DNA from: Glandiceps talaboti
Taxonomy: Eukaryota; Hemichordata; Enteropneusta; Spengelidae
Assembly (NCBI RefSeq): GCF_964340395.1
Contig: NC_135571.1
Location: 5,700,453 to 5,764,452 of the forward strand
Length of the DNA stretch: 64,000 bases
Direction of reading: 5' to 3'
A program made the translations under genes and the position numbers. The notes beneath the pieces were generated by a model. It was not told the DNA's origin, searched no databases, and saw only the letters and a list, made by a program, of their open reading frames with translations. Shown here one piece after another: positions 1 to 12,844 of this stretch (positions are counted from its first letter, which is position 1; each line of letters opens with the position of its first letter).

Positions 1-2700
1 GATTTTTCACCAATACTTCGATTATCGATTGATTAATATATTGGCCGTAAACTACCTGGTAAGGAAATAGATCAATTAGTCACAGTCGCTAATGACCTGG
101 CTAATTAAGAATCAATGATATGTTGTTGCTGATGACGGCCCGTGTTGAGTGCTCACTACGTATGTCAGGTAGGTAAGCAAACTAACCGATATAGATTTTC
201 CGTTTTCTTCATAAAGGTATTTTATCTGCACACACGACAAGTGTGTTTAGATTGACCCTAACAACCACATTCCAGAGTACCCTGATTGTAACTGCAGTTT
301 TGTGTACGTTCTTCTTGACCTTTGCTTGTCGAAAGGTCAACCGTTACAATCGTCCCATAAAATTCACCAGAATATCAGTTTGCGTTCCATATCCATCCAC
401 CAACAAGAATTAGCACATAGCACTAATTATTAAACACACTTTGCGTACGGATATTTGTGCTGCGTATACAAGCAGTGTGCTGTGGATCTGTTTTCCATAG
501 GCGCTGTTTCAACAATAATTTACCCTAATCAAACTGATAACAAATTGTCAAATATTTGTGTAAGACCGTTTATTATCTTAATAACTGTCAAACTGTCGTC
601 TTCTGCCATAATCATATATAGATAAACTTGGCGAATTTCACCGTCTTCCAATGTTTATAGGACTTGAGCGGTGTTGGTTACCTGTGTCGTCTACATATAC
701 AGTTCCTTTTCGTATTGTTCTTTTTTCAATGACTGAACGAAAACCTAGAAACACAGTAGCTCTCCTTTGGCATGCAGTATCCTTCTCATTAAAACGCGAA
801 AGTGTACATGGACTATAAATTAGACAAACTTAAGTTGGGATAGTGTATATTTCACAATGGACACGTCTGATTGAACCTGGACAGAGCTCGAAACACGAAA
901 TATTTTATCCAATTAACCATGTTAACTGAACTGCAGACAAAACAATTGTGTAAATATTATATCGTGACACAATTTTCCGACACCATTTTGCTAACAGCGG
1001 ATTTCACAAACTTCTAGTATTTCATCAAACAAGTCTTGGATTTATACACGAGTGTTTTTTGGCGCAGACGACAAATTTTGCGCTAATATTTCAGCCCAGA
1101 CGAAACATTGTGCACGAACATTTCCATGCAGTTTTCGCAGCACTGCGAGGATTTAGGAACAAACTTTTTGGACAATAATAAGAGTATCTTTCGACAGCAT
1201 TCATTGAGGGTATAATTCGTCTAAAATCGACGCATTTATTTGTCATACCACTTCGTAAATGCCGAGTCGCCATATTGTATACGTACCTTAGGGCATTATC
1301 TAAAACCGACGGTGTATTTGTTATCATACCCCTTCCTAAAGTTCACCAAATTAAACATTGCTTGAGATGGACGTCTTTACATTTGTGTGTGGGGGGGGGG
1401 GAGGGGGTGGCCTTCAATAATCACGACTATAAAAAGCTGTCACAGTATTTCTCTAGTAGTGTAGTAAATCACGCTAATCTAAATGCCAAAATTGGAAGGG
1501 GTTATATAAGACTCAAAGGCTTAAAGAACCAAACAATGATCTCCAATGCCACCCTTTGTTATCCGAAATCCTCTCTGCAATAACTTAGTATACTACCAAA
1601 GAATGGGTGTTTATTCTACCGTACAGTTACCAACTAATTTAAAGTTTTGGCAAAGAGACATAAATCTATGGATGTTGATGACGTCATCTTTAAAGAATGG
1701 GTATAACTTTTCTGTTTGTTTTCTGTTCGAATTTCTCTTCTCCAATCGAATACAACCATTGACAACGAAAATACAAATACTGAATGAGTCCGTTCCTATT
1801 TTGATCATTACTATAAGTGCATGCGCAGTAGTAAGCGGCACCAGAAAACACCGTGACTTCAAACAATACAACAGTTATAGTCTTGTAGGGGTACATGTAA
1901 TAGGATGAGAGTCATATTCTCACGGAATATGATGACGATGTCCGCAAAGAGTAGTGATATAACAGTTTTTAACGTTCAATAAGCCAACTTGAAAATCGTT
2001 TACATGGCTACGTATGTCAAAGTTATCAAGGGCTTTGTCAAAATTAAATGAACCACCTATGAACAATATAGTAGTTTCTTTTCATGTACATTTTGTATTA
2101 AATTTTATGCTTAGCAAGTTTATCCTTTAATTCAAATGACTTTCAACATGAACTTTATAACTTATATACGGAAGACCGCGATAAGTCCTTGACTAAATAT
2201 AAATATGAAAATAATTGTTCACATTGTACATGTAACTCATAAATCTTAGCAATTCTACATCATTTTTGGGTCATTTCTAGGTGCAGAAAACATCAAAACA
2301 AAATATTATGTAAACAAGTACGTACAAATATATAAAAGAAAACTACTGTTACTAGGATGAGAAATAGCGCTTGCGCTTGCAAGACTACTACTTACTCCAA
2401 ATACTTAAAGGGTACTCACCAATTATCAGTTGTTCCGATTTTCACAAGTGCTGTTATCTTTACAATTTCATGCCTTTTCTTCGCCCCTTAAAAACAATTA
2501 GTAATAGTTGATCAGGTCGTCTGCACAGTGAATAAAATTATATGCAATAAGGAATATTGGTTTGAATTTGTAATAGTTAATTGAGAATGGTTGTAGTGTA
2601 TAGTTTGACTTCAATTTCAAATAAGGAATACTGGATACTATTTCATAACGTCGATACATTATTCTTTAACACGATCATCTCGCCAAAATAATTGTGATCA
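1..2700. other. Intergenic DNA, no gene recognised
   Basis: AT-rich sequence with only short chance reading frames, none with a recognisable domain or good splice borders. A G-rich tract lies at 1391-1410. A possible minus-strand donor at 2411-2419 follows a short open segment but has no convincing acceptor. Confidence 0.6.
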
Positions 2701-2704
2701 AATT

Positions 2705-3110
2705 GTCGCCGGGCAACTTCTTGACACATCTCAACTCTACTATGTGTTTGGCCTGACCCATAACAATGGTTATAAGCTTATTTAGTAGATCGATTCATTT
2801 CAGTTCACACTCTCTCTTCATGATTTATTTAACCCGGTCGGCAATCGCGAGTTCTTTCCCGCCAACACAGAGTACTTATTTAAAAATATTTATCCGACGG
2901 TAAATTTTTGACATATCTCCACTTTCTTTTGGACCAAAACCATAACATGATCAGTGCTGGTTCATTTCAGTTCACACTTCATGGCGTCCTTCATATTAAT
3001 TTCATTCCCGCCCAAAATCATCACTTCAAAACATTTTGTTTGTCAGGAAAGTTTTTGACACATCTCAGCTTTATTCTGGACCTAAACGATGAAATTATTA
3101 TTGTTCATTA
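2705..3110. repeat. Degenerate direct repeats (three copies)
   Basis: Three diverged copies begin near 2712, 2898 and 3048 with a shared core resembling TTGACACATCTCAACTTT. It is followed by TGGACC-like and CATAAC-like words. Between the first two copies the phrase TCATTTCAGTTCACACT also recurs (near 2797 and 2961). Spacing is irregular (about 190 and 150 bp), so this is an old local duplication rather than a satellite. No coding potential is seen. Confidence 0.55.
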
Positions 3111-3574
3111 ATAGTTTATCAAAATAAGTTTTAAAAGTATAAATGAAAAGTGAAAACAAGTCGATATTGTAAGTGTTCAATGGCTCAGATCGTGCGTGGT
3201 CAACGAACTATTACTTTGGAACGCTAAATTTAATAAATTTGAAAATGGTTCCATCCGAAGTTTCAATTCGTCTAGCTAAGTACGGACAATATATTTTCTT
3301 TTCAAACTATGCAGAGTGTCTAATCCCATTACTCTTCCTGACCTTACCTTCGACCTGACGTAATACCTTGAATACAAATGTATATCTACCACTCCATTGT
3401 TAAAACGACCTTACACACATTGTAATTTCGTTGTCTGTTCTAAATTACATGTTGTTAACTAGATGTGTGTATCGATTGACAAGCTCTTTCATAACAAGTT
3501 AATAACCGAGAGATGTTCTTACAAAGTTACAGAAACATTAAACTCCAATAAAATAAAAAGAGTTTACTGCTTAT

Positions 3575-4110
3575 AACATAACATTGACCAAATTCAGAAG
3601 GAAACATTTTGTTGAAACTTTTGATAGAAAATGTCCAAAGCATCTCTTGCTATTTAGTACTGTGTCAGTGAGGTTACCAATAGATCTTTGATTGGTTTGC
3701 CCTCACGCCACTATATACAAAAGTGGTCCGAGGTTTGCCATTCTAGGCCTGTCGGCAAAAGTGAACATTTGTTTCATAAACACATCGAATTTAGTGCATA
3801 TAAACATAATGTAACGTTGACCAAATTCGTCGCATGGAAGTAACACTTTGTTTACGACGAAATGAAAATCAAAGCATCCCTTGCTATTTGGCTACTAGGT
3901 ATATATGTCCGTAAGGTCTCCAGTTCCGGGTCACGTGGTTGACATCCTATCGGCAAAACTGTACCGTCTAATGTTTAGGAAAAAAATACCCATAATATTG
4001 ACTAAATGATGTGAATGGAGGTAAACTTTTGTTTAAAATGAAATTAAAGCTTCAAGGTTATGTGTCAGCGAGGTCATGTGACCAGTTCTGATCGGTTGCG
4101 TCACGTACCG
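3575..4110. repeat. Degenerate tandem repeat, ~200-bp unit, about 2.5 copies
   Basis: Copies start near 3578, 3806 and 3988. Each has a core like CATAATGTTGACCAAATT, then GGAAG..ACATTTTGTT, then AAAGCATC(C/T)CTTGCTATT, and, later, a GGTCACGTG-like or GAGGTTACC-like segment. The copies are clearly related but have many substitutions and indels. Function unknown. Confidence 0.55.
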
Positions 4111-4162
4111 TTGAACATTATGGAGGAAACGCAAGTTGAACGAATTCACAGCACATAATAAC

Positions 4163-4268
4163 CGGTCCGTCCGTCCGTCCGTCAGTCCATCATGATCAGT
4201 CAGTCAGTCAGTCAGTCAGTCAGTCAGTCCGCCTGTCCGTCCATACGTCAGTCAGTCAGTCAGTCAGT
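4163..4268. repeat. Microsatellite, (CCGT)n then (CAGT)n
   Basis: A short run of CCGT units is followed by two blocks of CAGT units separated by CCGCCTGTCCGTCCATACG. Such compound tetranucleotide arrays recur many times in this window. Confidence 0.9.
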
Positions 4269-4477
4269 TATTTAGACAACTTGTGAATATTCATTTATAC
4301 AGTTCAAACTATTTTCTTGCCTCTAAGGTATGCTTGTATAAATATTAAATAATTCACCAAAACAATGTAAAGAATGTAAAATATGTTAATGGTATAATTC
4401 TACTTCAAATATATTAACCTTTATGTGTCTAACACATGTGTTGATCCATTCATCTCATAGTCTGTCTACCAGCCAAA

Positions 4478-4493
4478 CCATAGACCCTCCACC
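4478..4493 (+). repeat. Dispersed 16-bp motif, copy 1
   Basis: CCATAGACCCTCCACC, preceded by AGCCAAA. The same 16 bases occur exactly near 37976 and 43066. Here it is followed by a partial inverted copy (GGTTCTATGG). Confidence 0.6.
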
Positions 4494-4822
4494 CACAGGT
4501 TCTATGGCCAAACAATCATTCATTCAAGACTTCATCGGTAGAAAAAAAGTGCTTCTTTGGGTGAGAAATGTGCTACTATTCTAACGTTATATGATTTATA
4601 TCAAAATATTTCGACCCATCACAAATTTGAAGATGAAACATGCATTTCTTTCCAACTTCCATATAACCTAAGCTAGCTTATCCTAGACTTCCACATCGAT
4701 CCCGGACTTCCATATAATAGAAACGTCCACGTGATCTATAATGGATTTCCATATACATACGTACACAAGTACATGGATACATAGATACATATACATAGAT
4801 ATATAGATACTTAAGTGCATAC

Positions 4823-4823
<1 letters not shown>

Positions 4824-4905
<82 letters not shown>

Positions 4906-5041
4906 CATACATACATACATACATACATACATACATACATACATTATATATACACATGTACATATATATACATACATACATGCATGCATACATACATACA
5001 TACATACATAATACATACATACATATACATACATACATACA

Positions 5042-5071
<30 letters not shown>
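4824..5071. repeat. Microsatellite, (GATA)n then (CATA)n
   Basis: About 80 bp of nearly pure GATA repeats run directly into about 165 bp of CATA repeats with a few interruptions. Long reading frames here encode only YVCM/LSIY or YIHT-type periodic peptides and are artefacts of the repeat. Confidence 0.95.
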
Positions 5072-5076
<5 letters not shown>

Positions 5077-5149
5077 CTGATGATCGCACGAAGCGTGAAA
5101 CTCTGAGTAACGACTTATTACATCCTTATTCTTTTGAATTATAGTCTAT

Positions 5150-5206
5150 TATGCTTTGATACTAATATTTGCATCGAACACTGTTCTCTCCAGCGAGACA
5201 CTTACA

Positions 5207-5241
<35 letters not shown>

Positions 5242-5296
5242 AATAGTATCAAACTCGTAGAATAGAGTGCTCGATGCTTGGGTAAGCAGGGCGGGA
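5150..5296. repeat. Imperfect foldback around a (TA)n tract
   Basis: TTTGATAC (near 5155) and GCATCGAACACTGTTCT (near 5172) are matched downstream in inverted orientation by GTATCAAA and AGAATAGAGTGCTCGATGC, around a central (TA)n run at about 5213-5238. It may be an older relative of the perfect hairpin that follows. Confidence 0.45.
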
Positions 5297-5384
5297 ATAA
5301 TCAAAGTAAGTTGGTTGGAACTTGAGGTGCTAATGTTAACAACTTTAGAAGCACCTCAAGTTCCAACCAACTTACTTTGATTAT
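5297..5384. repeat. Perfect inverted repeat, 35-bp stem, 18-nt loop
   Basis: Bases 5297-5331 are exactly complementary to 5350-5384, with loop 5332-5349 (centred on GTTAAC). The stem begins ATAATCAAAGTAAGTTGG. No mismatch is seen in 35 bp, so the structure is young or maintained. AT-rich sequence lies on both sides. It could be the ends of a very short foldback transposon, or, if transcribed, a small-RNA precursor. A perfect stem is more typical of endo-siRNA or transposon hairpins than of a microRNA. Confidence 0.85.
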
Positions 5385-5399
5385 ATATATATAATATAT

Positions 5400-7068
5400 T
5401 CCCACTGGCCTAGTTAGGTGAGTTCAGCTTGCTGTTTTCATTGTGTTTTACATTGTTGAGATGTTAAGCACAAAGTCTGCGATTTGTCTACAGACGTTGT
5501 ATAAACACTGTACTGTGTACTGACTGTACGAATCGATGACAGAAACACAGTGTCTCAGCTATGTCTATGTTTAGTATTCTTTAGCAAACTTTTATTAAGA
5601 TCAATTAGATAGGAGTCTATGGGTTTTTTAAAACTAGCGTCAGCTCTACACGCTCGCTTGGTTCTGGTTGTTAAACACACCAAATAGTGCAACTTATAGT
5701 TGAATTTCTAATTCCTTACCCGGTCACATATAACAATTAATTAATATTAAAATTCAAGGAAGTTTGATATCAGAAAATTTGTCAAGAGAATAAATTTTAT
5801 AGAAAGCTTGCCATGGGACATATTTTAGTTGCTAAGCAACCTGTTCGTAGACTTTTCATTAGCAATGTCAATTGGTGGTTTATCGTGACATTTGACATTA
5901 CAAACCCCAAGTCAAGTTGTTGTCGTTTTCGTGTAACTTAGCAACGGGAGTAACAAGTCAGCCATGTTTTTTTTTACATTTTGGTCAGCTACCCACTGTA
6001 CTCTAAGCGTGTCACCACTCCATGTTAGAAAGGGTATATAGTACATAAAGCCGGGCTGGGATATTACAAAGAAGGAATTTTTTGCCTGTGTGGAATTCTT
6101 TCTGTTGACAAAAGGTGGGAGACTACTGACAGACACAAAATGTATCGTGTGAAAAACGCGAATACTTTTGTATTTACACTCGCAGTGAAACATGGTCAAA
6201 GAAAATAAATTAGTCTTGCCATGGTGGGATTTTCATAAACATGCACTGGACAATAGCTTAGGGTTCTCTTACAGTTGACATGAACCACTGTTCATTCGAT
6301 TCTCCATTCAAACGTTGGGTCTGAATTCAGCTTACCAGTATATGCAACCAAGCATGCTGGAACGTTTATTTGCGTCAGTAAACTTGAAAACTCTCAGCAA
6401 TTGTTGCATTTTCTGGTACTCTCCTATTCCACAAGGTTTGGGTTCACTCGTTAAACTCAATCTTTTAGCAGGAGGGTCATTGTCCCAATGACTTATTTGA
6501 AAAGCTTGCTAACTTTGTCTTAGAAATTTAAGTCTAACTGCTACGGTAAGAGTTGGTTGCCAGAAGTATGCCTAGTAACTGGGTTTAAAAACTAGGTCAA
6601 CTTTAAAATGTCTAACTGTGCACCATTTTTTCTACACTCGCTCGTCGTTACAAAATGGTGTTAAGACACACAAACTCCTTGTCAAAAATGCTTAGCACTT
6701 GAGTGATTTATGCAACATGTTTCTCTAAGGTCTGTGTTCAAAATACAAAATATTAATACACGCCAACACTATCCTAGAAGAAATATAATATCGACATAAT
6801 GGTAGAGAGATGGACGAGTATGCTCAAGAGATTTGTGAACCGAGACTTATCCAATATTTTGGTAACCACAAAATATTTCACAATATAAGATCATACCTGA
6901 ATATATAGTGAGGACTAAACATTTCAGTTGCTAGGCATTATTCCACATAGTTGTTGAAATAATATGGGGATATTTCAATATGAAAAAAATGTACCCACCA
7001 AGAACCATAATATTTAAGATTGTGCACCTTTAACTAATCAACATGATGGTATATTGTATAAACATGTA
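5400..7068. other. Intergenic DNA, no gene recognised
   Basis: No reading frame with codon-like structure or domain. GTTGCTAAGCAAC at 5828-5840 is a palindromic RFX-like half-site pair with a one-base spacer. A 15-codon ATG frame on the minus strand near 5965 ends quickly and has no donor. Confidence 0.5.
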
Positions 7069-7415
7069 TTAAAACGGCCATATGGATGATAATTGGTCAG
7101 TTGTCTGGCATTTTGAATTGATAAAACAATTATTCTATCGTATCCATACTAAAAAACTAAAAGAGCATATCTATACGAAGTCCTTGTTTGTAACCTTATT
7201 AAGTTACAAAAGGTGAACAAAGTATAAAATTCTTGTTATTGTACGTACAAAAACAAACATTTCACACATATTTTAGTTTTTTGCAATGTATTGAATTACA
7301 AACACAGACTTGGTCTAAGGTTGTTTCACATTGTAGAAAAATATGGTAAAAGTTGTTTTATGGATTAAATATCCAAAATAAATACTCAAATTCTCATACT
7401 TATGGCTACACTATT
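7069..7415. mobile_element. Palindromic MITE, family P, copy 1 (degraded)
   Basis: It starts with TTAA then AACGGCCATATGG. The centre is TTGTTATTGTACGTAC at about 7244. The right arm ends in ...TTCTCATACTTATGGCTAC. Left and right arms are reverse complements over most of their length, as in the intact copy at 55031-55384. The right end has decayed, so the boundary is approximate. No coding capacity. Confidence 0.75.
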
Positions 7416-7954
7416 CTGGTTGAATTTCAAGCCTCTGGAAGTCCCTGCAGAAATTTGCTCCCGTACATGTTTAGTAAGTTCAGAATGGCTAACCGGAATT
7501 TCGGTCTGATTGAACACTGGATATTTGTGTTGAATAGTGATAACACAGTCATTGATTACTATTTAAATAGTCAGTGTGGTAACCAATGTAAATAACGGTA
7601 GCTACACAGAATATTGTAAATGTTTACCACATGTAAGCCTTATTATGTCGTTCCCATGACAACTACATGAGAGTTATGTGTGGAGGGACGTCTAGGAAAG
7701 GGGAGGGTGTTCATATTCAAAGTAATCATATGCATGTCACAATAGTGGTAAAAAATTCGTCAGATATACTAAAGAAGGAGTCTATATATTTTAATATGTG
7801 TCTGGTAGTTAAGAATTCGCATGAAAGTTAATCCACAGTGCTACCATGATTTTGCATAGCAAAATTCAACTCGAAGAATCGAAAAAAAAAAATTCAACCG
7901 ACAGCAATATTGATTTGTGTTCAGAGTGAGGTAGAATATATCATAATTATATCC

Positions 7955-8060
7955 TTGTGTGATACCAGTGTCTATATTTTGTTTTATGTAATTTGTAAAT
8001 AACAAAAAGCCTTGTGCATGTGTGAGACGTAAAAAATACAGTACTACCCATTTGAAAATC
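7955..8060 (+). repeat. Dispersed repeat family Q, copy 1
   Basis: It shares with 11785-11885 and 49880-50025 the order TTTTGTTTTATGTA..., then CCTTGTG(CATG)TGTGAGACRTAAAAAA, then ACC..CATTTGAAA/CTATAGTC. Diverged, no coding capacity, element type unknown. Confidence 0.5.
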
Positions 8061-8072
8061 TACAGTCAATTT

Positions 8073-8436
8073 TCGCTATGTCATGATACTAGAACCTTAT
8101 TTGAATATGCAGGCGACGATTGTTCAATCGCTCGATTTAGAACTTATTTTAAAGCTGCAGTTAAATTACTTTTGCTATACATTACGCCCAAACATATAAC
8201 TAGTTTACTCCTGGTGTTGTACACACACGATAACAATAGTACTGGGTGTGGAACCCTTGTCCTAATGTCAGCTGCTACACATACAAGTTCACCGGTTTGT
8301 TTGTACCTTCGCTAGGTCATACTAGAACCTTATTTGGGTATGCAGACGACGGTTGTTCAATAGCTCGATTTTCATTTTTATAAACCTGCAGTTAAACTAC
8401 TTTTGTTATACAGTACCCCCAAACATATAACTAGTT
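8073..8436 (+). repeat. Tandem duplication, ~130-bp unit at ~236-bp spacing
   Basis: 8074-8205 and 8310-8436 are about 85% alike. Shared phrases include ACTAGAACCTTATTTG, TATGCAG(G/A)CGACG(A/G)TTGTTCAAT and CAAACATATAACTAGTT. A single duplication event with later divergence explains it. Confidence 0.8.
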
Positions 8437-11400
8437 GCCATCATGTGAGCAGCTCGAGGACAAGCTCGCTATAGTTGATTCTATATGTCAGTACGCACAG
8501 CATCAAGAATAAGTCATTGTATTATAACATAACTGTCCTCTAAATGTGATCAGATAGTTACAGTTATTGTATGCACTGCTAAACAAGTAAAGCCTGTGTT
8601 TGAATGTACATAGCCGTAAGCCAGGATAATACAACCTATAGCTAACAGCCTTGAACCTAATACCCAATACAAGAACATACCCTGTAAAACAAGACAGTAT
8701 GGACTGCAGACAATAGAACTCAAAAGCTGTGGTCATAAAAAGGGGACACATTACAACAACATTCGCACAACCTTAGCTTTCAACTATACAAAACGTAACT
8801 ATTAGTTGCAAAGAATGCTTTGTTGTACATGTATGTCTTTTAGTTTTGTAGCCTCCTTTGTAGACATCAGTTATGTCTATGTTAACAATTCACAGTGAAT
8901 TCTCACAGCTTGGGAGGAGATATTGAAGTTTGCAATGTCGAAAAGGCTGACGACCCCTACCTAATCACGTAGCTTTGAAAAGACATGCGATATCAGTTAT
9001 TTGCTTTCTCAAGTCCCCTTTCTATCTCCTAATCCCGTCATTTGTGCATAGCAAGTCTTATCATTCACCTTGGTAGTCATAATCTTGCAAATTTGCCCAC
9101 TATATATATTTCAATATTCGTATACTTGAATCTAAGCTTCGCCGATTGGCTTTATGCATAGTGATACAAAACATTACATATCACCTTGTTTGTCTACCAA
9201 GAGATAACTTTTGGTGTTCAAGACTCACTAAAATGATACCAAATTTCAACTCCAGTGTCGATTGTATCGTCGGTTACCCTGACTTTTGTCAGTTACCATG
9301 ACTGTGATGATACAAGTTTTAATTTGAGTATTTTTCTGGTTATTGCTTTTGCACAAATGATAAAAATAAGTATTTGAAACAGTCCATACAGATAAGTTAG
9401 TTACATAACTAAGCTTTAGAAAGAACTAATATTATTCTAACGTGTTTACCCACTTGAACAGTATGACAATGGAGAACTGTGATATTTTAACCTGCTTCGC
9501 GTCTGACGAATCGCGTGCTAAGAAAAATACGATATTGTCTCTGCCGTTGAATGGGGTTCTTTGATACTAAAGGTCGTTGTAACTATTGTCGATATGAGAT
9601 GATGGAATGAAACAAAATACAATATGTCACATGAGATTTGATTTGTTGCAATTGCTTCTTCCCCTTTAAACATAATGAGCAAAGTCTTCAATATAAAGGA
9701 AGACGATTTTAGTATATCCGCACCGTTGATCATCACACGGAGGTGGGGTAAGGTTGCGTTGGGTATGTGTGGGGTGTACTCCCCTAATGTTCAGTCGGGG
9801 TGGGTGGGGGTGCGGCCCAAGTTCAAAACATCTACAATCCAAAAAAAACACCCATTTTTGGGAAAAATTTATGCTGCTAAAGCATGTACGTTTCTCATGT
9901 TATCAACACCATGATTATGAAATTTGCATATGAAAAGTCGACCCATATTAAGGATGTTTCGTTAAAAAGTTACCCATTCGAGCGCCGGACACATAGTATT
10001 ACCCGTATATCTTTCTATGGTAGTACCCTTCCCTCCATCCCCACCCCACCCCGCCATCATATAGGTCTAAAGCAAAGATATTATTTTGTAATTTACTGAG
10101 AATGTCTCCAATGACTACCTGGACTTGGCAATGGCATGTCCAAATTTAAATTTAAAGGACACTCGTGTTCTTACTATAACACAAAACCTTCTCTGTAAAC
10201 TTATAGTCTACAATATGTAACCCCTCCCCTCTCCGAAAAAGGGCAATTTTTTTTCTTACAGTGTTCGTGAACATCAAAGTAAATTACCTCTCATATTGCA
10301 GTTAAGAAAATACTAATCTAGTCAAATTAGAAAAAAAAAAATTGTCAAAATCAACCAAATATATTGATTCGTTAACATACGTTTGGTAGGGAAGGGATTG
10401 GGTCCAGAAATCGAAAAGACTGACAACGCACTGTTATTTTGATAAAATGACACAATAGAGTACACATTTTGCTACAAGAATTTAGTACAATGGACTGACT
10501 GTGTTGGTACACGTATGTATGTAACACTTTTAGTTCTTGAGTTAGGGAGTCAGAGTCAGGATTAGTGATGGAAACCTAATACATGAAGACCTCTAACGCA
10601 AACCCCAATATGTACGGTTTACCATAATCGGACACTGTTCTATATATATTTGTCCTAGATTTTCGTTGCTAAGGGTACGAGTTCGATAGCGTACCTGGTC
10701 TTTCCTCCAGTAATTTTATTGTTAAGGCGACAAAAGCTACCATAAGGCTTGTCGAAATATCGGAATGTTAAAATAGTTTAACTGATAGACATACTGGCAG
10801 TACGAAATTGCAAAAGTTTTTAATTTGTTGCATGTTCTACAAACACATGTATATATCTGAATTTGGTAATACAGATCAACAGGGGGAAATTTGCAAATTC
10901 GAAAAGTTTTTTGGGCAGCCATAACGTTGTTGTATCGTCCTCAATTATTCAAATGTGTAAATAGCAACAAGCACATCAGTTCTGTTTTCAACATCTCAAC
11001 AAGCACAAAAATGTATGTGTATCCAACAAAACATGTCTGGATGTAAAACCAATACCTGACTTTCTTGTAATTGGCTGTCCAAATCCTTTGTACAGATATG
11101 TATACATGTGTTGGAACACAGCCCATAATATAACAACAGTGTATTATCCATACATCCCCTCTCGTTCTTTCCTTTGTTAATACTTCCAATGGCTTTTTGT
11201 AGTTAGAAGAAGAACACCTTTTTATGGAATCTTAAGTATTGCTTATTTGAAGACGAAGTCTGGAGGGGCTGTTTAGAAAATGGATGCCCTTTCTGAGCAA
11301 CGAGGTGTTTGTACTATTCATGTCAAATAGATTAAATCAATTAGAGCTCTCAAAGTCTGACAAAAATACTCGGCTGACAAAATGTGTAGTACGTGTTGAA

Positions 11401-11740
11401 AATTCGTAAGTTAACTTTGTGAAGCTTTGTTCAGAACATTTTTGCTCGGTGAACTGATATCATATCAAACGCGACTGATAGTTTTCATACGCAAATCTTG
11501 TTAAGCAGTATTTTACAAATATTTTGAAGGAAATAGCTAATATTTCACAGTTGCCGAAGAGATAGAACGGAAATTTGAATATCCCAATCAACCATTGAGA
11601 AAGACTATTATAGTTTTATTTATAGGCGGCATGGTATGGGTGTTTTTACATCTCTCATTTTTTGTGACGAATTACAAAAAGAGAATACTGATAGCATGCA
11701 CGCACATAAGAAGTGTTACATTTTATATCTCTGTGATCAC
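8437..11740. other. Intergenic DNA, no gene recognised
   Basis: Only chance frames. A G-rich stretch lies at about 9737-9820. Near 8680-8720 a phrase CTGTAAAACAAGACAGTATGG resembles one unit of the 34-bp minisatellite at 29.6-30.0 kb. A pyrimidine-rich acceptor-like site at 10239-10260 could serve an untranslated exon of gene A, but I cannot support it further. Confidence 0.45.
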
Positions 11741-11784
11741 AAATAAACAGTTCTCTGTGTGACTCTTCCTAGTTTCATCCGACA

Positions 11785-11885
11785 ATAATGTTGTTTTGTT
11801 GTTTTATGTACAACAAAACACCTTGTGTGAGACATAAAAAACACCGCCTAAGTGAAATGCTATAGTCACTCTGGATTGGTAGTAA
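11785..11885 (+). repeat. Dispersed repeat family Q, copy 2
   Basis: It contains TTTTGTTGTTTTATGTACAA, CACCTTGTGTGAGACATAAA and TGCTATAGTCACTCTGG...GTAGTAAC, matching the copies near 7955 and 49880. Confidence 0.55.
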
Positions 11886-12640
11886 CAATAAAAATATTCA
11901 TTATAATTATGTAATTTACCAAAAGTTCATTAAACTTTGTCAAAATTATACGAGATTGTGTTATTTATGATGGATACGGTGTGTTATATGGCAAAGTCGA
12001 AAAAGTCTGAGTGTGCTGTAACTCTGCAGAAGAAATGCCACTGGTTTATTAATTGCTACAAGAAATTCATCATCATGATAGGTCGTTGCCATAGCTATAA
12101 GGAAGGTATAACTGCATTTGATATGACGACAGGAAACTATTTCACCAAACACCTGCCTTATCCGACAAGATTACGACCAATAAAATATTCAATTATTGAC
12201 ATATTTAAAGCTGTATATATAAATACCATTAGTAAACTGGTTTTAAAACTTGGTAGTTCATATCTTTTCGTCTTCTTGTAGTTTTCAATAAGGGCGGGAA
12301 AGGCCATTCAATTGATGTCGTCAGAATTGATAACAAACTTTTAACTATCTCAATATGCACTCTATTTATGATTACTTCTAGACATTAATTATTCTATAAA
12401 GCAACTCTTTCAAGTTGGGAGGTTTTACATGTGTATATATGACCAGGGCATGTATGCCTTTTTTGAAAATTTATTCCAACAATGTACGTTTACTCTCACC
12501 TCGAGGTTAGTCTTTGTGCGCATGCTTGTTAGATTCATCAACGCAAGCAGGATCACCGATCTAAATATATTTCAGCGTTCATTTATTGTTTAATGCAAAA
12601 TAACTTTCACAATTAAATCATTTTGCATGTATAAATATAT

Positions 12641-12752
12641 TAGAATAGCATAGAATAGAATAGAATAGAATAGAATAGAATAGAATAGAATAGAATAGAA
12701 TAGAATAGAATAGAATAGAATAGAACAGAATAGAATAGAATAGAATAGAATT
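12641..12752. repeat. Microsatellite, (TAGAA)n
   Basis: About 22 units of a pentanucleotide with one or two substitutions, ending 64 bp before the acceptor of gene A's coding exon. Confidence 0.95.
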
Positions 12753-12844
12753 GAACAAAATGATTTTCTTCATACCTGTTTTACTTTATACATATACATA
12801 TTTTATGTTCTTGCAGGCTTTGAGGAGTCGGTGTTCACTGGTAC

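Noticed and set aside
4678-5144. Several 60-130 residue frames rich in YVCM, LSIY or YIHT
   Set aside because: They read through GATA/CATA tetranucleotide repeats in every frame and have no other support. The same applies to frames at 21315-21948, 25150-25512, 30647-30887, 33141-33546, 35129-35627, 50516-50855 and 55843-56073.
11937-12281. 114-residue plus-strand frame upstream of gene A
   Set aside because: No domain, AT-driven composition, no splice or start context, and an overlapping antisense frame of similar quality.
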